The notes below the pieces were generated by a model. It had not been told where the DNA came from and did not search any database. It saw only the letters and a list, made by a program, of their open reading frames with translations. A stretch of DNA of 64,000 nt, from NCBI GenBank assembly GCA_023614405.1, contig CM042685.1, positions 83,070,684-83,134,683 of the forward strand, in the 5' to 3' direction. Positions 59,312-64,000 of this stretch are shown here, piece after piece. The stretch comes from Avena insularis (lineage: Eukaryota > Streptophyta > Magnoliopsida > Poales > Poaceae). The stretch's first letter is position 1. The number at the start of each line of letters is the position of its first letter. Both the position numbers and the translations under genes were made by a program.

Positions 59312-62300
59312 TGTAAGATCCCACCTTTATAAAGTTAAAGATCCCTGTGATTGCAATGCTAGTCCCTGGATCAATTGCTAGCATCCACAGTTTAAGATGA
59401 AGTACACAGAAACAAAGGTCATTATTACATCGTCATTCCAGAGATAACATAGTCTTTTACAACTCCATAGCCATAGGCTAGAATAAGAGTTTATCATAAC
59501 AATATAAATAAAAGTCTTCATCTTCATGTGCCATAGGCAAGCATATTGAGTGTAGACTCATAACCCCTAATCATCATCAGAGTAACCTGCAACATCGCAA
59601 GTTACAGCCACAGTGGGTCAATTCATTGGAATAGTATTGGCAAGTGATACCTTAGTAGAATATTAGCATCTAGTTACTACATGAATTTGGCTAAGTGTAT
59701 CTTAGGCTTGCTTTGCTTAAAATAACTTTTACCTATCAGTTGAAAACACTAAGTTTATGTTTGGCAAAAACTCCCAAGGAACCACCAATAGAAATTGGTG
59801 AACCTTCACCCTTGTTCAAACACAAGTTTTAACTTAGAAAATTGGGATGAGGATATTCTTGATAGATTCCATGTTTTGATGCTCAAATTGTCCCTTACCG
59901 GGGACACGGCTAAGTACTTAGTTTCTTCCATCTGCAGAGGTGGTGCACTTTCCCCACAAGACTTGATTTTCACCAAGACAGGACCTTTCAGAAGCCTTCC
60001 CTTAGACCAAATGGACGCGTTCCAACCTATCATCCCCCTACCACCAACTGTCCAAATGGCTAAGTTATTGCAACCTATATGGTCCAGGCAGAGCCCATAA
60101 TGCCATGTGGATGCACTAGAAGCTTCTTAACATTTGGCATCTCAAATCCCTTTGTTCCTGGGTGGCATTCCACAAGTGAGATACACAAGGTAAACCATAG
60201 AAATGGGCCTTGTGTAACCACTCGACACAAACCATTCTTTCCATTCCACCCAGGTGTTTCATTCACTTAGTTGTTTTATTAAGCAAAACATAAGTCAAAT
60301 ACTTAGAAATATTTTCCATAGCATGTATATATAATCCACCCTTGGTTACTACTAGCTAGGCTAAGCATGGCAATAGCAAGTATCTTAACTTAGAGAAAAT
60401 TCTAACAATTCTACAACTACTAGGATTTCCCAAGCATAGCATATAGATACTTAGCAAAAATATTCATGCAAGCCCTATACAAAATATTTCTAATGCACTG
60501 TCAAAATATTGGGATAAAAATATGAAGCACCACTTGCCTTGGTAGTTGGGGGAGTAACAACAATCCTCACAATCACAATCACCACTAGCACCAAAATCTA
60601 CACATGAAATGATAGCACCAAATTCACATATCAAAAATAAACAAGCAAAAATATATGAATGCATGAAAATTCCATGTGATGATTTTTTTCTAAATCAAAC
60701 AAGACATGTGGAATAGTACTGAATCATAAAAAAATCAATTATACACTAAATAAACTTTATGTAGCCTTTAAAACATTTTTCAATTAATTTTTATACACAA
60801 AATAAGCCTACAAATGTCTCTACAAAAACAACCAATTTTACAGATGCTATTTATTAAACAAAGTGTATGGTTGGATAGAATTATCTCTCCTAATTCCAAT
60901 GATATAAAATTTACAAAATTTGAACGTGTGGATCAAAAGTTATGAATTTTGAAAGTTTGAATAACCAATAGATCTAAATTCAGATTTTAAATCTATTACA
61001 GTGACACGCGGCGCTTCCTGACTGGTTGATACCGTTTCGGTTGGATCACGCTCGTGAGCCGCTGGATCTAAATGAGATCTTGCGGTCCAGATCTGACCGT
61101 ACCCATTCGTCTAGCTTCTAATCCTAGCCACTGATCCTAGATCTAACGGATCTGAACGCATATGCCACAAACGGGCAGCACAAATGGTGAGCGCGGTGGC
61201 GGCACTTCTATCGACGGCGCTCCAGTGAGACCAGATAGTAAAAGTGAGGGCGCGGGTGCTTACCGAGGTCGTGGAGACACGGCGAAGCCTAACGTGCGGC
61301 TGGATGGGGTCGGGGCGCATGGACACGGCGAGGATTCCTCGTCGGAGTTGCGGGCGGCTTCGGGTGTGCTCTGTCGTCGTCGCAAGGGTCGCTACAGGGC
61401 ATAGGAGAGAAAAAGGAGGGCAGCGTTAGATGAGCACTGACGTTGCGAGTGTGCGAGCTTGAACCAGAGAGTAAGGGGAGGGCTAGGTTTACCGTGTGAG
61501 CTCATTGGAGTTGAGTGCTTCGTCGGGCTCGCGCAGTCGTTGACGTCGGCGACGTTCTGGGTTGTCCTAGCACACAGCAGCGGTGTTAAACGACGCGCAA
61601 GGATGTAGTGAACAAGCTAGCAAGACCAGGAGGTAAGGGGCGGGGAGTTCTCACCGGAATTCGCCGCCGGAGACGCTCGGTACCGTGGCGGAGTGAGCTC
61701 GATTGTGGGCAGCCTGGTGGCTCTCTGTGGTTGTGGCTTGAGGGAAAATGAGCGGAAGGAGGAGGAGGTTAAATAGCCGGGGCGAGAGAGGGAATTACGC
61801 TAGCGTTTACTCGCAATCAAGCGCGGAATCAAATCGGAGAAACGGCCGTGGGGGTGCTGGTCGCGGCGTGATTTTGGGGACGAAGGTGACTTGGCGCGTG
61901 GGTCCGGGGTGTCAGTGAGGGAGGGGTACGCGTGGGGGTGAGAAATAGAGAGAAAATAAAAACCCCGGGTGGGCTGGTTCTGTTATTGGGCCGAAAGAGT
62001 AGCGCCGGCCTGTTTCTATTTCTTTTATCTTTTTCCTTTTCTGTTTTGATTTTCTTGAATCAATTTCAAATGGTTTTCAAATGGGTTTGAATTCAAACTT
62101 GCTCTGAGTTTTTGTAAAGTAGAACTTGCACCTTTTTGGCTACAGAACAAAGTTGCTCACTCAAAATACTTTGGCCGGAAAGTGCACCACCTCTGCAGAT
62201 GGAAGAAACTAAGTACTTAGCCGTGTCCCCGGTAAGGGACAATTTGAGCATCAAGACATGGAAGCTATCAAGAATCTCATCATCCCAATTTTCTAAGTTA

Positions 62301-62818
62301 AAACTTGTGGTTGAACAAGGGTGAAGGTTCACCAATTTCTATTGGTGGTTCCTTGGGAGTTTTTGCCAAACAAAAACTTAGTGTTTTCAACTGATAGGTA
62401 AAATCTATTTTAAGCAAAGCAAGCCTAAGATACACTTATCCAAATTCATGTAGTAACTAGATGCTAATATTCTACTAAGGTATCACTTGCCAATACTATT
62501 CCAATGTATTGACCCACTTTGGCTGTAACTTGTGATGTTGCAGGTTACTCTGATGATGATTAGGGGTTATGAGTCTACACTCACCATGCTTGCCTGTAGC
62601 ACATGAAGATGAAGACTTTTATTTATATTGTTATGATAAACTCTTGTTCTAGCCTATGGCTATGGAGTTGTAAAATACTATGTTACCTCTAGAATGACGA
62701 TGTAATAATGACCTTTGTTTCTGTGTACTTCATCTTAAACTGTGGATGCTAGCAATTGATTCAGGGACTAGAATTGAAATCACAGGGATCTTTACCTTTA
62801 TAAAGGTGGGATCTTACA
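59312..62818 (+). repeat. Element H 5' LTR with 640-bp terminal inverted repeats
   Basis: 3507 bp, TGTAAGATCCCACC...GGTGGGATCTTACA. Its first 642 bp (59312-59953) reappear as reverse complement at 62178-62818, with only scattered mismatches by eye. The middle holds a GC-rich island (61000-61980) flanked on its right by a TTTTCCTTTTCTGTTTTGATTT stretch, so the island is inverted relative to E and G. The 59795 + frame and the 62335 - frame are the same sequence in the two arms and are not taken as a gene. Confidence 0.75.
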
Positions 62819-62820
62819 CA

Positions 62821-62833
62821 TGGTATCAGAGCA
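62821..62833 (+). other. Primer binding site of element H
   Basis: TGGTATCAGAGCA, two bases after the LTR end; initiator-Met tRNA type. It fixes the orientation of H as + strand. Confidence 0.85.
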
Positions 62834-62963
62834 CTGTGTTGCCTATAGGTTTATGACCCTAGGATTGGATTAGAAACCACTAAGGAAAAAAATTCAACAA
62901 TTTCCACACTTGTCTTTTCCTCTCGTAAACTTTTCTAATCTTCTTTCTCATCTCTATTTGTAG

Positions 62964-63470
62964 ATGAACTCCATCAACGAAGTCGTGAGGAAGGGACCAC
63001 TCATGACCATGACTTTGGAGTGTGAGACTGAATTTCCCAAGGCCCTCAAGAACCTTATGGTTACCATGGGGATACATGGTGCAGCTGTGTACAAAGGATT
63101 CCCCGTGATGGATGAAGGAGTAGAGTACTGGTGGGTGCAACTTCACTTGTACAAAAACAAGGAAGACAACCACAAGGATTCAGGATTCTGCATGGTCACC
63201 AACTCAGAAATGCACACAACATTCTTTGACTCTGCAAGACATGCAGCTTGGAATGCCATCAAGGAGCTTGGTGATAGACTCAAGTGCAGAATGCTCAACA
63301 CCCAAAATGACCTTAGGGAAGAAAATAAGCATACCCAAGAGTTAGAGGCTACTAACCAACGTTTAAGAGAAGACATCATAGACTTAGCAATGGAGTCATG
63401 TGATCAAGATCGACAGATTGCCTCTAGGGATGCCCTGATAGCCAACTTGGCCAGTGAGTGGGAATTGTAA
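62964..63470 (+). CDS. Element H ORF 1, unknown function
   Basis: Open for 168 codons from ATG 62964 (MNSINEVVRKG) to TAA 63468-63470. The N-terminal half is a compact domain with GIHGAAVYKGFPVMDEG and EYWWVQLHLY. The C-terminal third is a charged coiled coil (LNTQNDLREENKHTQELEAT). It does not look like a chromovirus gag: no gag core and no knuckle. Similar extra ORFs occur upstream of gag or alone in some large grass LTR elements (recollection, not checked). Function unknown. Confidence 0.55.
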   Translation: MNSINEVVRKGPLMTMTLECETEFPKALKNLMVTMGIHGAAVYKGFPVMDEGVEYWWVQLHLYKNKEDNHKDSGFCMVTNSEMHTTFFDSARHAAWNAIKELGDRLKCRMLNTQNDLREENKHTQELEATNQRLREDIIDLAMESCDQDRQIASRDALIANLASEWEL

Positions 63471-63667
63471 TGTACTTCGTTAGTTGGACCACCACACTTA
63501 TCGTTTTTATTTCCAAAAAAAATTCTAAGTTATGTTGAACCTTTGATGCATGTAATGGATTTATGTATGCCATGACTTGTGTGTTTGCTGCAAAAGACAT
63601 GCTTGTGATATTTTATCTTGTGATTGTTTGATGTTGATTCTAACTTTTCTCTATCTTATAAAAATAG

Positions 63668-64000
63668 ATTCCTAATGTTATTATCAACACGGCCGAGGAG
63701 TTCAAGGGAACTCGTTTTGGTACTCGTCTCATTGATCTCACTAGTGTGCTCAACCTCCCACTTCCTAGCATCATGACACTTCCACTAACCAAGTTTGAGA
63801 GGAAGGACCTTTGGGGCTTCAGAGTCACTCATCCCGGACGCCAGGCAGAGCCAACCACGGAGACCATCACTTTCAAGCTGATGCATGACGACAAGGAGAA
63901 AGGCCTAGATGTAGTCATGAAGGAGTTACTTGGGCGCCTGGTAGGGAGACACTCCAGAGAGCTTAGAGGTCTTTACTTTCACCCGTTCGGAAGAGGCAAC
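63668..64000 (+). CDS. Element H ORF 2, partial, probable second exon
   Basis: A frame of 111 codons, open to the window edge, starting IPNVIINTAEEFKGTRFGTR after a splice-acceptor-like ATAAAAATAG at 63658-63667. No ATG lies near the start, so it is probably an exon or continues ORF 1 in some way. Sequence includes LIDLTSVLNLPLPSIM and ELLGRLVGRHSRELRG. No known domain is recognised. Confidence 0.5.
   Translation, partial: MPNVIINTAEEFKGTRFGTRLIDLTSVLNLPLPSIMTLPLTKFERKDLWGFRVTHPGRQAEPTTETITFKLMHDDKEKGLDVVMKELLGRLVGRHSRELRGLYFHPFGRGN

Larger units (their letters stand above)
29952..64000 (-). mobile_element. Element B: Tat-lineage gypsy element, partial, host of the nested cluster
   Basis: The 3' LTR lies inverted at 29952-30450, preceded by CATAT (29947-29951), the presumed left TSD. 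Then come the inverted PPT and the antisense gene, which here reads on the + strand. Element C is inserted at 31915-56756 and element D at 57160 onward. The integrase, pol, gag and 5' LTR of B are not reached before the window ends. Relationship to A is shown by the LTR start (TGACGGGGATATGCC versus TGATGGGGATATGCC), the GATTCGGTTGAGATCT block and the GGCCATTCCCACGACA-like end. Confidence 0.85.
59312..64000 (+). mobile_element. Element H: long-LTR element, 5' part only
   Basis: Inserted in D after TGATA (59307-59311, presumed TSD). LTR 59312-62818, PBS at 62821, then two open frames; the rest is outside the window. LTR length, GC island and PBS type relate it to G and E. Confidence 0.75.

Noticed and set aside
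59795..60100. Open frame starting MVNLHPCSNTSFNLENW with an inverted twin at 62335-62093
   Set aside because: Explained by the inverted repeat arms of the H LTR; the two copies diverge at the arm boundary and no domain is seen.
1..64000. CRISPR arrays, rRNA or tRNA genes, bacterial operons
   Set aside because: Repeats are retrotransposon-type with no spacer structure; splice sites, LTRs and TSDs show a plant nuclear genome.

Overview
This window is nuclear DNA of a plant, most likely a cool-season grass (inferred from the retrotransposon families; species not determinable). It is intergenic, repeat-rich chromatin. There is no convincing intact host gene and no tRNA, rRNA or CRISPR. Nearly all of it is nested Ty3/gypsy LTR retrotransposons, several delimited to the base by TG...CA ends and 5-bp target-site duplications (TSDs).

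Layout. Element A (388-12559, + strand, TSD AGATT) is a complete but decayed Tat-lineage element: gag, protease, RT, two RNase H domains, integrase, a repeat-rich 3' region and a spliced gene on the opposite strand. Element F (12872-23915, + strand, near-matching TSD ATCCC/AGCCC) is a related Tat element that lost protease and most of RT by internal deletion. From 23921 to 29946 lie older fragments: a short tandem array, a DUF4283-like pseudogene (-), a deleted PIF/Harbinger transposase (+) and two oppositely oriented gypsy fragments.

From 29952 to the right edge runs a nest. Tat element B (- strand, TSD CATAT on the left) is the host. Element C (31915-56756, +, TSD GAGGA), an Athila-like element with only gag and protease, sits inside exon 2 of B's antisense gene. 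Inside C is the very long LTR pair remnant E (38171-54884, TSD CCTAT), and inside E is the truncated minus-strand element G (44466-about 51566). Further right, a minus-strand E-type LTR, D (57160-59311), is inserted a few bases into exon 3 of B's antisense gene. D is in turn hit by element H (59312 to beyond the window), a + strand element whose 3.5-kb LTR carries 640-bp inverted repeats at its own two ends.

How parts relate. A, B and F carry the same kind of antisense, intron-containing gene with a PF04195-like domain. It has its own TATA box in A and B, where the splice positions also match. A, B and F share a polypurine tract core CTCGGGGACTAC (mutated in F), and tandem arrays inside A and F repeat nearly the same core many times. 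E, G, D and H are related long-LTR families with a GC-rich island in the LTR; G and H have an initiator-Met-type primer binding site. Most coding regions are broken by stops (often TAG) and frameshifts. The best preserved reading frames are gag of C, the exons of the antisense gene of A, and the two ORFs of H.

All family names rest on motif recognition by eye; no alignment or database search was run.
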